From Boothiomyces macroporosus (taxonomy: Eukaryota; Chytridiomycota; Chytridiomycetes; Rhizophydiales; Terramycetaceae), in the NCBI GenBank assembly GCA_027604185.1, contig JADGKB010000037.1:1-64000 (forward strand): a stretch of DNA of 64,000 bases, given 5' to 3'. Shown piece by piece: positions 10,833 to 21,292 of the stretch; the first letter of the stretch is position 1, and each line of letters opens with the position of its first letter. The notes under the pieces are model-generated. The model worked only from the letters and a program-made list of their open reading frames with translations, was not told where the DNA came from and did not search any database. The translations under genes and the position numbers were made by a program.

Positions 10833-11823
10833 ATGGAATTCAGCAACCTGTTGAGCTTTGAATTCAACCCACAGTTCTGGCACAACGTAGTGCACTTGAT
10901 CGGATTAATGTTCCTAGCAACTCTTGGCGTCAATATCTTTAAAACCATTTTAAATTTGACTTTCTGGAATGCTTACGACCTCAAAACGGACAAGAAAGAT
11001 CAGTGGGCTGTAGTCACCGGTGCATCAGATGGAATCGGAAAAGAATTCGCTCTGCAGTTGGCATTGAAGGGATACGACATTGTATTGTTGGCTAGATCAG
11101 AAGACAAGATGAACGAAATTGCTGCCAAAATCAAGAAGCTTGGACACGAATCAATTGTATACAAGTTTGATTTCGCAAATGCCACTGAAAAAGATTGGGA
11201 AAAATTAGCAGACAAACTCAACTCTTTGGATGTCAAAGTCTTGGTCAATAACGTTGGTGTTTCCCACGACTTTCCTGTTTCCTTTTTGGAAGAAGATACT
11301 GAACGCATCGAACGTATTATGCAAGTTAATGTCCATTCATTAATGAAAATGTGTCGTATTGTTATCCCTCAAATGGTTGAAAAGAAGAGAGGCTTGGTTT
11401 TGAATATGGGAAGCATGTCTGGTAAAATTCCATCGGTAACTATTTCTAACTCAGGGGTTATTGTCTACTTATGCAGCGTCAAAGGCGTTTGTTTCCTCAT
11501 TCTCCCAAGGCTTGGCAATGGAAGTCCACAAACAAGGAGTACACGTGGAACATGTCAACCTCTATTTCGTCCAAACTGCAATGTCAAAGATTAGAAAATC
11601 TTCATTCTTTGTTCCTACGCCAAGAAAGTTTGTAGCATCTGTTCTACACTCTTGCGGTTCCTCCATCAACTCTACCCCATATGCTCCTCATGCTTTGATC
11701 AACTTTGTATTGGACTGGTTTGTACCAGAAACATTCAAGATTGACAGCAGCTACACCATGCACCAAGAAATCAGAGAAAAGGCATTGAAAAAGAAATTAA
11801 GAGAAGCAAAAAAAGACCAATAA
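10833..11823 (+). CDS. IFA38: very-long-chain 3-oxoacyl-CoA reductase
   Basis: Exons 10833-11435 and 11455-11823 give 323 residues. It is the ER enzyme that reduces 3-ketoacyl-CoA with NADPH in fatty-acid elongation (KAR/Ifa38/HSD17B12 family). Visible features are an N-terminal membrane segment, the Rossmann motif TGASDGIG near residue 60, NNVG near 138, the catalytic serine in NMGSMSG, and YAASK (the YxxxK pair) near 207. The C-terminus, KKDQ, is a di-lysine ER retrieval signal. The YxxxK motif is only in frame after removing the 19-nt intron at 11436-11454, which makes this one of the clearest proofs of the ultrashort introns. It is convergent with the next gene, with 13 nt between stops. 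Confidence 0.92.
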
Positions 11824-11836
11824 ACACTTGAGTTTA

Positions 11837-13283
11837 TTAATGTCGCATTCTATTTCTCAAGATATGACATTCCAAAAAGTCTTTCCAACGAGACATTCGT
11901 TCTTTAGAATCAGCAGTAATATAAACAATCACATTGTTCTTTCCTACTTGTCCCGCTTCAGCAACTTGATCTTTCCAAGTACTGCTTACTTCTGTTGGCA
12001 AAAACACGTGTAAATCATCAATCCAAGGTAAAGAAATGGAAAGTTCCAAGCAGTTCGGAGCTGCCATAAACTCTCTATTTGCCTTCTCGATCTTTAGCAG
12101 TTGTTTGAATGGCAACCATGCGATAGGATCTCTGTTCTGCTATTAAAAACATTTACTTCACGGTATTCTGCATTGTAAACTAGTAGCCCATCTGTACTTG
12201 CTACTACCCACTTTTTATCCCAGATTAGACCGCCTTTGGTGTAGAGATAAAAGTTCAAGTAGTCTGCATAACTCATCATTTCCATTGGTAATTCCTATAT
12301 TAAATAAATGTACCGGCAGTGGAATGTAATGGTAGTCATCATAAATGCCCATTTGAATGGATAGTCTTCCAATTTCCTTCTTTGGGGAATTAATGGCGTG
12401 TGAGCTAGGGATTTTGGCAAACTGATGTGAAGCAGGGACAACAAGAGACAGCTCTCCTAAAAAGACACCAAGTGATTGTGGAGAAGCTGGGATTTTGTCA
12501 TGGAAATTAAACATTTGGTGTTGCTGTTTTTTAAAGAAATTCAAGTTTGATAGTGAAGACATTGAAGAAATGGATGGAGAGGATACAATTCCACTTGATT
12601 CATTGCCTTTGGTGTAAAAATGAATTGAAAGGACAAAGTCAGCCGCGTCAGTTGGCACATCACTATTATCAGAATGAATTACAATAAGAATCCTTCGAGA
12701 CATTCTGTGACTGAACCTTTTTGCATCTTGTTTTTTTGTAAATGCAAGATGGATGTGGTGCGCTTTTGGTCGCCAATTCCAATAACGCAAATGATGTTGT
12801 TGTAGTTTTGGCTCTTTAGTTGTATACTCATGACTAGGTTAGTGATTGTTACTGTTGATAAAGAATCTGCGGACTCTGTAGTCATCCTGTTCGATAGATT
12901 TTCTTGTTAGTATTCTCTTACCTTGCTATTTTTGGTGTAGAGTAACCACTGAGCAAAGTGGAAGAGGTTGAACGTGAAGCCAAGAGTTTTTCATTGACAG
13001 GTGGAGTGTAAGGAGCCAGTAAATGCGGTGGCAAGTGGTCATAGATTGGCTCTCCAGCAGGTGTAAACACCCTAGGATGCTCTGATGAAATTTCACTGGT
13101 GGTGACCCAATGCCATAAGCCAGGGGAAACGTTCAACAAGGATGGGATTGACGCTGGAAGGTATAAAGTAGCGAGTGTTTGATTACTTTGTTCATTTAGC
13201 TGGTAATGCTGGTGCTCTTGCAGTCCAAATGCTGACTTGAAGGACCTAACGGTGTTTCTTCGAGATGGTGTTCCGTGAAGCAT
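11837..13283 (-). CDS. anillin-like protein with PH domain, five ultrashort introns
   Basis: Exons are 13283-12922, 12902-12853, 12833-12683, 12662-12314, 12294-12157 and 12136-11837, giving 449 residues. Introns are 19, 19, 20, 19 and 20 nt. The middle (EGFLF followed by DVPTDAADFVLSIHFY) resembles the C2-like part of the anillin homology domain. The C-terminus is a PH domain (YLNFYLYTKGGLIWDKKWVV onward). This order matches anillin/Mid family proteins of the contractile ring, which would bind membrane and septins. An upstream frame from 13426 could be joined by a less convincing 20-nt intron at 13217-13236, so the start is uncertain. Confidence 0.65.
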
Positions 13284-13549
13284 GGCAAGTTGTTTGTTTG
13301 CGAAACGCGTTTTAAACAATCAACATATGCTCCTTTATAAGGCCATTTGAATAGAATTCGTTCAAGTTTACTTTTAAACCGTGATATATCCAAGATTTTA
13401 CCTTTAGTGTGAGGGACTTTTAACATCCACTCTCTCCAGGGATCGATTTTGAATTCAATAGTAAATGTTTAGTCGCACCATCAGTAAAGATGCTCAGGAG
13501 GTAATGTCTTTTTGTATCCTATCAAAAATATATTATCTTTATAACTACA

Positions 13550-13921
13550 CTAACTAATTCTTGATTTTTCTCCAACTACATGACCACAGTTGCTACATGA
13601 ATGCACAGAATCCTTGATATCATCTGAAATTAAAAAAAAGTTACTAATGAACAGCGGAATGAAAGCGCAACAACAGCATCCAATCAAACACATTCCCCCA
13701 ACTGCTAACCAAGCTGCTAATCCATTCTCCTTTTTCACTATTGTAATTCCCTGTTGATGGCAGTGCGGACATGACAATGGTTGTGGTTGATGTGAAAATA
13801 CCATTGGCATCTGTGGAATATATCCTGTCTGTATAGGCGGCTGGTGAAACTGCTGGGTTTGTTGAAATTGATTTGGATATACTGTGGATGCTGGAAACTG
13901 GGGATTATTTGCTTTCTCCAT
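13550..13921 (-). CDS. LITAF-domain protein
   Basis: A 123-residue protein with a Pro/Gln-rich N-terminus (which lacks the PPxY of its paralogue) and a C-terminal LITAF/SIMPLE domain: a first zinc knuckle CPHCHQQG, a hydrophobic Cys-rich membrane-inserting segment (MCLIGCCCCAFIPLF), and a second knuckle SCSNCGHVVGE. This fold inserts monotopically into late-endosomal or plasma membranes. It is a paralogue of 19628-19987 and single-exon. Confidence 0.88.
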   Translation of the reverse strand: MEKANNPQFPASTVYPNQFQQTQQFHQPPIQTGYIPQMPMVFSHQPQPLSCPHCHQQGITIVKKENGLAAWLAVGGMCLIGCCCCAFIPLFISNFFLISDDIKDSVHSCSNCGHVVGEKSRIS

Positions 13922-14506
13922 GTAAAGTTTTTATGAAACACAACACTGTCTTTGAGTTTTAAATGTGTGGCTTGCTGGCACTGATTTAGTTCAGGAGCAA
14001 AATTCTGAATGCAAGCAAAGTCAGAATTGCAGTTGGGGGCAATAAACTAGCTGTGCCTGATTTTATTTGAGTTGTTCATTTAGGCTATCTTATAATCAGT
14101 TGTTTCATTCAATTTGGTTTGCGACGTGTAACGGATTTCCACCATAGATCATAATGATCAGTTTTCTGGGGCAAACCAATCAAAAATGACTGTCATGACA
14201 AGTTACAATCTCGAGTGCATGCGAATATGCAAAAGTCGGCTACAATCGAAAATTGGATATTCAATAGCACCTGTACAAACTTTGTGTTTGGCTGGAAACC
14301 CACCAAATGACAAATATATTCACAAAATCGTTTGAAAATGCAAATGTCAGGTAAATCCAGCTTAATTTGTGGTTTTCCTCATCTAAATATTAGGAAACAT
14401 TACCAGGTGGTCTCCCATACCGATGTGGCTTGTGTATGTCCATTGTACTATTGTCTATGAAAATATATAAACTTTAAGAAAACTAGAGAGAAAAACAAAA
14501 AATCCG
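13922..14506. other. divergent promoter region
   Basis: 585 nt between a minus-strand LITAF gene and the plus-strand PAS gene. It contains a CCAAT box near 14177 and a TATA-like element at 14464-14471. No coding signal. Confidence 0.5.
14464..14471 (+). promoter_or_regulatory. TATA-like element
   Basis: TATATAAA lies 36 nt before the ATG of the PAS protein. This is motif evidence only. Confidence 0.35.
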
Positions 14507-17500
14507 ATGGAAACTTGTCCGGTTGCTCGAGTCTCAACAAGCTCGCTAAAAGAAAACCTCTCTGTAACACAAGATCCCAATGTACCTCGCATGGCTTCAA
14601 ATCAGAATGAAACGCATCCGATGCCTGCCAGCAACCCGCCAATTACTGTGGAAAATGTTGCCGAAGTATATGAAGATGAAAATGCTCGTCGTCTGGCAGA
14701 ATATGTCGTCAAAATGGATGACTTGCGTAAAAACTCTGGTACTGAGGGCTTCAAAAACACATTGAAACAACAATCAGAGCAACTTTTAAACAACCTCTAT
14801 GTAGAAACAACTGCGGTAATACCTGTTTAATTTTAGATTGAAAAGCATGTATTTATCGGTGAAGTGGAAATGTTTAAAAAGAACGAAGACGCCTTCTTCA
14901 ACAACCTCAACGAGCTGGAGCTCTTTGAACTAAAGAGCCGCCAGGAAGAAGAGCTTATCCAACTGAAAATTCGCCAAGCCCAAATTCTCAAAGACTATGA
15001 AGCCAGGAAAATCGGAAAGCTCAACACTCTAAAGCAGCAGCGCGAGCTCAAGCTCCTGTATGCCGAGACTCAGTACAGAGCCGAAGTGGTCCAGAAAACT
15101 GTAGAGATTAAGCACAAGCTGAGTGCCCATCGTCAGAAAATCGCAAAGATCGTCTCCCACATTGAAGAGCGACACGCAAAGCAAATTGTGCAATTCAATG
15201 CTGCTGAAGAGCGCATCTACAAGAACAAGAAGCTCCTTTTAGATCTTCAGTGCCAAGGACTGAACGAAGAGGAAAGAGGCGAGGCCCAAAAGCGGTTCCA
15301 ATCGAAACTGAACCACCAGAAAGTGATCCACAAGAAGCGCTTGGAGCACACCCAGCAACAGCAACGATTGGAGCTACGCCAGTTTAAAGAAAAGGCTGAA
15401 AAACAGGCGGTAAGATCATGTTTACCTAGTTTGTGATGGAAGAGCTGACATATTTGAAAGCTCGGCAATTCCAGCAAGAACAAGAATTGGTTTTTGCCCA
15501 AAAAGACGAATACTATGCTGCCAAAGACAAGATCCAAGTTGCAAAAAAAGTATTAAAGTTGGCAGACTTCAAGTACCAAAACAACGCTGAAATATTAAAG
15601 TTTAAAGCCAACCACAGAAACAAGGTTAGGGAATTGAAAAAAGAACACAAGCAACTGTTTGCCACTCGTAAAAACTACTGGGTGTATGTTCTGGGAAAGG
15701 AGGAAGCCTATAACGCTGCGAACCAAGATGAAGACTTTAGCTCAAGTGTTGGATCGCACTCCAGAACAAGATCAAATCAGTCTGCGTCCCAATCAAGTTC
15801 ACAGTCAGCAAATCAATCCAATCTTGCTTCAACTGCACAATCCAAAACAACCAGCAGAAGAGGAAGCGATACTAACTTGAGGGCAAAAAAGCAAAAGGAA
15901 GTTGACCTTGAGCTTGAAGAAGGTGAAAAAGTGGATGTAGATGCAACCTTGAACGAAAAGAATATTATCTCAAAGCTACAGAGCCAGCTGGTAGAGCTGC
16001 GCAAGAAACACAATGAAGCGCTCTACAACCTAAAGTCAGAGAACGAAAAGGCGTATACAGAACTAAAGGAAAAGCTTGAAGCAGAGCTTGAAGAAATGGA
16101 ATTGAACCATGATGTTGAACGCAAGAGGCTAGTGCAAGAAGCAGACAACGAAATTGTAGAAACTTTGGAAACCCAAGAAAAGGAGATCCTGCTGGAGAAT
16201 CATATCAGAGAAGCAGAAACCAAAGCGCTCGTTGAGAGACAAGTCTTGCTCAATATGCTGGACACCTTCAGCGATGGTGTGGTTTCGATCGACAACAGGG
16301 GCTACATTCAGCGATTCAAGTATTCTACTATTAATTTAGTGTTGCTGCTGAAAAAATGTTTGGATACAAGGCATCGGAGGTAATGGAAAAGAGAATGAAT
16401 ATCAAGGCTCTTATGCCGCCAGAAATCGCATCCAAGCACGACACATGTACATTCACTTAACTCTAGATCTGTACAATTACTTTACTACTGGAATTAAAAA
16501 AGCAATCGCGAATGGACTCGACACGATGGGTATGAAGAGTGATGGCACCAGATTCCCGATTCACTTGGCAATCTCGGAAGTAGTAGATGCCGGATTCCAT
16601 CAATTCACTGCAATCATCAGAGACTTGACTTCAGAGATCGAAGCCGAAAACTACAAGCAAAGCACTGAAACACAATTGATGTGGCAAGTCGATAGAAACG
16701 GAAAGGTTCTGTTGCTCAACCAACGATTCAGAGACTACTATGGCATCACCAAAGGTCAAGATGATTCTGTTAACGTGTTTGGCGAGGATGTTGTCCATCC
16801 TAACGAGTACCAAGCCGGAGTGGATGCATTTGCAAGTGCGAATCGCAATTACAAGCCATTCAGTTTGAGACGAAGATTGAAGGCCGCGGATGGAAGCTAC
16901 CGATGGTTCTTGACTAAAGCCATCCCAGTGTTTGACATCAAGGGCAAGTTCAAGCAATGGTACGGATCATGTACCGATATCGACGATGCCGTGCTGCTTG
17001 AAGCCGAACTCAAGGTCCTCCAAGAAAAACTGCCAGTTCTGATCTGGAAGTCTGATCCTAACGGGGAGCTGTTCTACGGGAACCAGCAGTTCAAAGAGTA
17101 CACTGGAATCGACTTTGAGACAAACAAGACGCTGTTCTACTCGGACAAGGTAAACGCAACTAATATAGCTGTGCTTTGGCAAGGACTATGCCGCACTGCA
17201 GGAGGCGTTTGAAAAGGCGAAAGCGAGAAAGAGCAGCCTCGACTTCAAGTTCAGACTCAAGAACAAGGACGGCAAGATCCGATGGTTCCACGGAAGCGCA
17301 TCGCCCATCCTCGATCCAAACGGCAAGCTGCTGTCGTTCTGCGGAGTGTGCAAAGATGTCGACGAAGCCGAAAAGATTGCGAGGGAGATGGCCATCCTGC
17401 CAGAAAACCTGCCGCAGCTGATCTGGAAGAGCGATCCAAAGGGAAACGTCGTGTACTGCAACTCGCAGTTCTCAAAGTACATTGGTGCTCCCCCTGGCGC

Positions 17501-17723
17501 GCAGTTGAATGTGTTTGACAAGGCACTGGTGCATCCCGAGGACTACAGCACTACCGTCAATGCTTTTGCGGCTGGAAACAGAGACAAAAAGTCGTTCATC
17601 ATCAAGAACAAGCTCAAGTGCGGGGATGGCACTTTCAACGGGTTCACCACCAAAGGTATTCCTATTCTTGACGATCTCAATGCCATCACCGGGTGGTATG
17701 GAACTTGTACAATGGAAGAATAA
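14507..17723 (+). CDS. coiled-coil protein with four PAS domains, five ultrashort introns
   Basis: Exons are 14507-14815, 14837-15409, 15430-16319, 16340-16446, 16467-17149 and 17169-17723, giving 1038 residues. Introns are 21, 20, 20, 20 and 19 nt, and each rejoins PAS sequence in frame. A short disordered head is followed by a long charged coiled coil (to ~residue 560) with a Ser/Gln-rich break. Four PAS domains follow, at ~568-685, 695-805, 814-920 and 933-1038. The first resembles FixL-type PAS (FSDGVVSIDNRGYI). The last three are PAS_3-like and similar to each other (LIWKSDPxG). There is no kinase, cyclase or DNA-binding effector, so it may sense through PAS and act as a scaffold. The third and fourth PAS exons look richer in GC than their surroundings. 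Confidence 0.88.
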
Positions 17724-18210
17724 AAGATTTTTTAAATTTCATAGGGTGTGTGTATTGCAAGAAATAAAAGAACCTGGGAATATTGCTTTAATAACTCGCG
17801 ACATTCGTTCATTACCACCGCTACGAGTAGGTAATCATAACGGGGATATAAATTTGTTGTTCGACGCAGTAAAGAAGGTGTGCAACTTTGCGGAAAGGGT
17901 TGATGAAATCATTACTAGGCATCTTAAAGAGCACAAGAAATTTAAAGATATCACCAAATATTGTATCCGTGAATTTCTTGGAATCGTCTGGATGGGGGCT
18001 ACTGGCTATTATGAACCAATGAGGTGTATGAGAAATTCAATCGCTCATGACCGGTATGAATATTTCAAGGGAGACAATCAGCAGACAAAGATTTTGTTTT
18101 ATGACATCAAAGATGAAGTACAAGTTACTTGGAAGTTGTCTTGCGATAGGAATGCTATACGAGACAGCTTTATAAAATTTCTGGAATTATCTATGCATTT
18201 ATTTGAATAA
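17698..18210 (+). CDS. HEPN-like ORF overlapping PAS gene end
   Basis: An open frame, shifted relative to the PAS gene, continues past its stop for about 160 codons. The first in-frame ATG (17698) lies inside the PAS 3' end. The protein is helical and contains MRNSIAHDRYEYF, resembling the R-x4-H motif of HEPN domains, and ends LELSMHLFE before TAA. A 38-nt splice could fuse it to the PAS protein, but that would be unlike every other intron here. It could be a degenerate or fragmentary gene, a separate gene with an unseen first exon, or chance. I favour a remnant of a HEPN-type gene. Confidence 0.35.
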   Translation: MELVQWKNKRFFKFHRVCVLQEIKEPGNIALITRDIRSLPPLRVGNHNGDINLLFDAVKKVCNFAERVDEIITRHLKEHKKFKDITKYCIREFLGIVWMGATGYYEPMRCMRNSIAHDRYEYFKGDNQQTKILFYDIKDEVQVTWKLSCDRNAIRDSFIKFLELSMHLFE

Positions 18211-19627
18211 ATAAGAGTACTTTATGTGAAGTTGAAAGTAAAAGAATTTGGCGATTAACGATGAGCAATCCATCTTGCATTGAAAGGGTGATAAAGCCGA
18301 GCAGTAGTATTAGAATATTGTTGGATAATATCTGTCATTGAAACTCCAAAATCGTCAATTCAAAGCCGACTTTTGTCTGTAGTGAGTACTATTTGATAAC
18401 AAAAATTGACCTACACTATTGCAGAAATGGTTTCGCATCTATCTATCTAGCGGAAATAATTATTTAGTTTATTGATATAATACAGTGAATTATTGTTGAT
18501 TGGGGTTTCGTTTGTTCAGCAAGTCCTCCCTAGCCCTTATGAATTTTGCAGAATACTTTCCATTCAGCTCCCTGTTTCTCTTGCTCTTGTCTCCTTTCTT
18601 TTCTCTTCTAGTTTTTGGATCTTCCATTCGTTATTTTGCATTGAGCAATCTCGCTTTTTAAATGAATTTATGACTCACCACAGTCAGCTTTGCCACAATT
18701 TTTAAATCCAAGACCAAATTTCCTTTGTATACGTCACCTTCTAAAATTCAAGAATGCTAGGTGAGATTGCAGCGATAATGTAATTCTGAATTTGAGCGGC
18801 GAGCAATTGAATTAGCTAAAGGATTGAATAATCAATGCACGCAATCGATGAACATCCGAAAAACGCGTAAAATGCCATTGGTACAAACTCACTAATCTAA
18901 CTTGATGTCTTTTGACAATCTCATAGTACAGTTGATGCAACTAATTTTCAAACAGCTCTATTGCCACTTTAAACAGATTTCAGATTTCAGATTTCACCCC
19001 AAAGGAAATGATTCAACAAGTACCAAAATGGCCCAATATGGCATTAATTTCCCTAATTTGTACACGCAGCATAAAGCCAATACCCTTTTTAAAAATTTCC
19101 AATTCAAAAAGCATTTCTCTTCCATTCACATAATTGCAGAATGACGTGGAATTATCTCAAGACAATCCATCTTTCCAATTCACAAACATCTGGTGAACTT
19201 CATGAACCATTTGAACTTAAAAAGTTTGGAGAATAAGATGGTCACTAGGGAAGAATTGATCTGTTTGATGAATTTCCAGTGAATCCGGAGCTAGATGGTA
19301 TACCATTAGCTAAATCGGTACCCCAACCTATGCATTAGATCAAGTCATCATCCCGATAGTAGCTACTTGATAGCTGTGTAAAAGAAGCCAAAGAGGTCAC
19401 AGCCACATCGAGCACAAACCTTCCAGCGACGCTTAATAGCAGCTCAAAGTCTGGTAAACAGCAGCAATCCCCGCAAGAAACCTTTTGAATTACCCATCTA
19501 TTTTTTTATCAAGTTGCTTTAACAGACCATTGCTATTGAAAATTTACTTTGGTGGACTGCTTTTCAAAAAAAGCCACAGCCAATTGGTACAAAGAGTATA
19601 AAAGCACAAAGCAATAAAGCTTCTTAA
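18211..19627. other. 1.4-kb intergenic region, no gene seen
   Basis: This is the longest non-coding stretch in the window. The few short open frames lack family signal. A small run of CAGATTT copies lies near 18975. The right end holds CCAAT (19580-19584) and TATA (19597-19603) for the LITAF gene. Confidence 0.5.
19597..19603 (+). promoter_or_regulatory. TATA box
   Basis: TATAAAA lies 25 nt before the ATG of the LITAF gene, with a CCAATTGG element 13 nt further upstream (19580-19587). The close spacing implies a very short 5' leader. Confidence 0.5.
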
Positions 19628-19987
19628 ATGTCATCAGAAGCTCCAGTCCCAGAACTTGGCAAACAAGAAACCGTTCCAGAACTTCAGGACATATCTGCTC
19701 CACCTCCTGCGTATCCTAACCCATCGAGTCAGCCTGTAGCTCAAGCTCCAATGGCAGTCCAACCACCATTTGGAAAAGAACCAATGTTGGTAACCTGTCC
19801 ATTCTGTAAGGAATCTGGAATTACAAAAACCACTGAAAGGGTTGGTACTGGCGCATTTGCAATTGGATGTCTTGTATGTCTTGTATGCTGGCCATGTGCA
19901 TGGGTGCCTTGTGTAATGTGTCAAGACGTAGAACATAATTGCAGTAATTGTGGGGCCAAAGTTGGTGAAAAACCAGGTCTCAGCTAG
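19628..19987 (+). CDS. LITAF-domain protein with PPxY motif
   Basis: A 119-residue protein. The Pro-rich N-terminus contains PPPAYPNP, a PPxY motif that binds WW domains of Nedd4-family ligases in known LITAF proteins. The LITAF domain follows: TCPFCKESG, a Cys-rich hydrophobic segment (IGCLVCLVCWPCAWVPCVMC) and NCSNCGAKVGE. All zinc-ligand cysteines are present. It is a late endosome/plasma-membrane adaptor by family. Paralogue of 13550-13921; no intron; ends in TAG. Confidence 0.9.
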   Translation: MSSEAPVPELGKQETVPELQDISAPPPAYPNPSSQPVAQAPMAVQPPFGKEPMLVTCPFCKESGITKTTERVGTGAFAIGCLVCLVCWPCAWVPCVMCQDVEHNCSNCGAKVGEKPGLS

Positions 19988-20367
19988 ATTTTATAATATA
20001 ATACCTATTGATTGTAGATTTATTGATCTAAACATCCTGAAAGGTTGGTGAGCGCTTTAGGGCATTTCACGGGTACATTTGGGTTATTTGCATTTTCAAA
20101 CCATCCAAATCGTCATAAACAAATATTCTTTAAACTAGGAGGCAAGTAATCGCAGTCACCAACATTTTTTAGATCGCCTTTAATGGCACCCTAAGGTGCA
20201 TTTGCACCTAGTATTTCCATTTCCATTGTATTTTTCATTGTGAGCTGCAAACCCTAGAGAATTGCTGGATGGTGTAGTGCCGTCTTTTGCACACGCGTTC
20301 TGGATGTTGCACAGGATAGGCGGCATAGGCAGGTTTGCAGCAGTCAAAGTACCTTGTTGTTATAGCT
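19988..20367. other. intergenic, no gene seen
   Basis: 380 nt between convergent genes (LITAF and CBM1). No coding or RNA signal. Confidence 0.5.
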
Positions 20368-20678
20368 TTATCGATTCCTTTGGGTACTGATCAGCAGCTC
20401 TACAGTCGAGGTTGGCATGCTAAAAGTTGATGATGGGATAGTGTCTGGTGTGGTGGTAGTTGGTGCAGGCATAGTTTCAACTGACATTGTTGTAACGGGA
20501 TAAGGATTAGTAGCTGGTAAACATTGAGAGTAGTACTGATTTTGAAAAGTACAAAGTGATCCGTTTTGACAGCATGTTGGTCCGTTCCAGTTTTGCACAC
20601 CACTTTATTAGCATACATTTACCATTGAGCATACAAATTGGAACGCTGGGCAGACACAAGACCTATCAAAGTAAGCAT
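20368..20678 (-). CDS. secreted CBM1 cellulose-binding protein, one 20-nt intron
   Basis: Exons 20678-20623 and 20602-20368 give 96 residues. A short hydrophobic leader, MLTLIGLVSA, precedes a CBM1 module that is only complete after removing the 20-nt intron at 20603-20622. The codon for the first module cysteine (in LYAQCGV) is split by it. The module then reads NWNGPTCCQNGSLC and NQYYSQCLP, matching the family's cysteine and aromatic pattern. A Thr/Pro-rich linker follows and the gene stops with no catalytic domain. It is probably a secreted carbohydrate-binding protein, or a gene with unrecognised downstream exons. CBM1 is typical of fungi and supports the assignment. Confidence 0.82.
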
Positions 20679-20788
20679 ACAGATAAGCAATCATTTAGCC
20701 TATTTATATTGGTTCTACAGTCGTGTGATTCAAAGGTTCTTTAGTCATGTGGCATCTATTTCAACCACAAAGATAATCAAAAACTACT

Positions 20789-21262
20789 TTATTTAATATA
20801 TTGCGCCAAGGACCAGCAATGGAAAAGGGCAATAAAGACAATGCCAAGATTAGCAAGGGAAGATACGCCATGCAAAATACCAAACTTTTTGCTCAATGCA
20901 GTTACATCCTCCTTATTCTTTTCCTTTTCATGTCGTTCAACCATTACTTTGTTTGCCCATGGACCAATGAATACCAAATTCAACAAAGCCAAGCTTAATC
21001 CAACGACGTTCAAGGCTTTAGTAAATGGACACTTCATTAGTTTGTAAGTTGTGAGGTTGAGTAGAGCGAACGCAGCGGCTTGGATTGAAAAGTAGACTGG
21101 GAATTGTTTGGCTTGGAGGTTGCCGAATGTTGGTCTTGGGAGAGTTCGGAACTGGATGATACCAGCGACAAAGCTGGTGTGCAGGGTCATTCCAGTAAGT
21201 GTTGCTACCGACAATACATGGATGAAAGGTAAATTGAAAATCCCGGCAATGTAGTGATGCAT
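20789..21262 (-). CDS. TMEM205-like membrane protein
   Basis: 157 residues from the ATG at 21262 (an in-frame TTG lies just upstream). Four membrane segments are visible. The motif FVAGIIQFRTLPRPTFGNLQ, then QFPVYF, is characteristic of the TMEM205 domain, an ER or plasma-membrane family of unclear function. A charged loop precedes the last helix. It starts only 30 nt after the stop of phosphoserine aminotransferase on the same strand, leaving little room for its own promoter. Confidence 0.82.
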   Translation of the reverse strand: MHHYIAGIFNLPFIHVLSVATLTGMTLHTSFVAGIIQFRTLPRPTFGNLQAKQFPVYFSIQAAAFALLNLTTYKLMKCPFTKALNVVGLSLALLNLVFIGPWANKVMVERHEKEKNKEDVTALSKKFGILHGVSSLANLGIVFIALFHCWSLAQYIK

Positions 21263-21292
21263 TTCGCGATGCAAACTTTTTCAAAAAGTAGT

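Noticed and set aside
13217..13236. extra 20-nt intron extending the anillin-like gene to 13426
   Set aside because: Phase fits, but the branch site is poor and the unspliced frame (TPSRRNTVRSFKSAFG) looks more like coding sequence, so I start at 13283.
17705..17742. 38-nt intron fusing the PAS protein to the HEPN-like frame
   Set aside because: It would be in phase, but 38 nt is far from the 18-22-nt norm and the fourth PAS domain ends naturally at the TAA.
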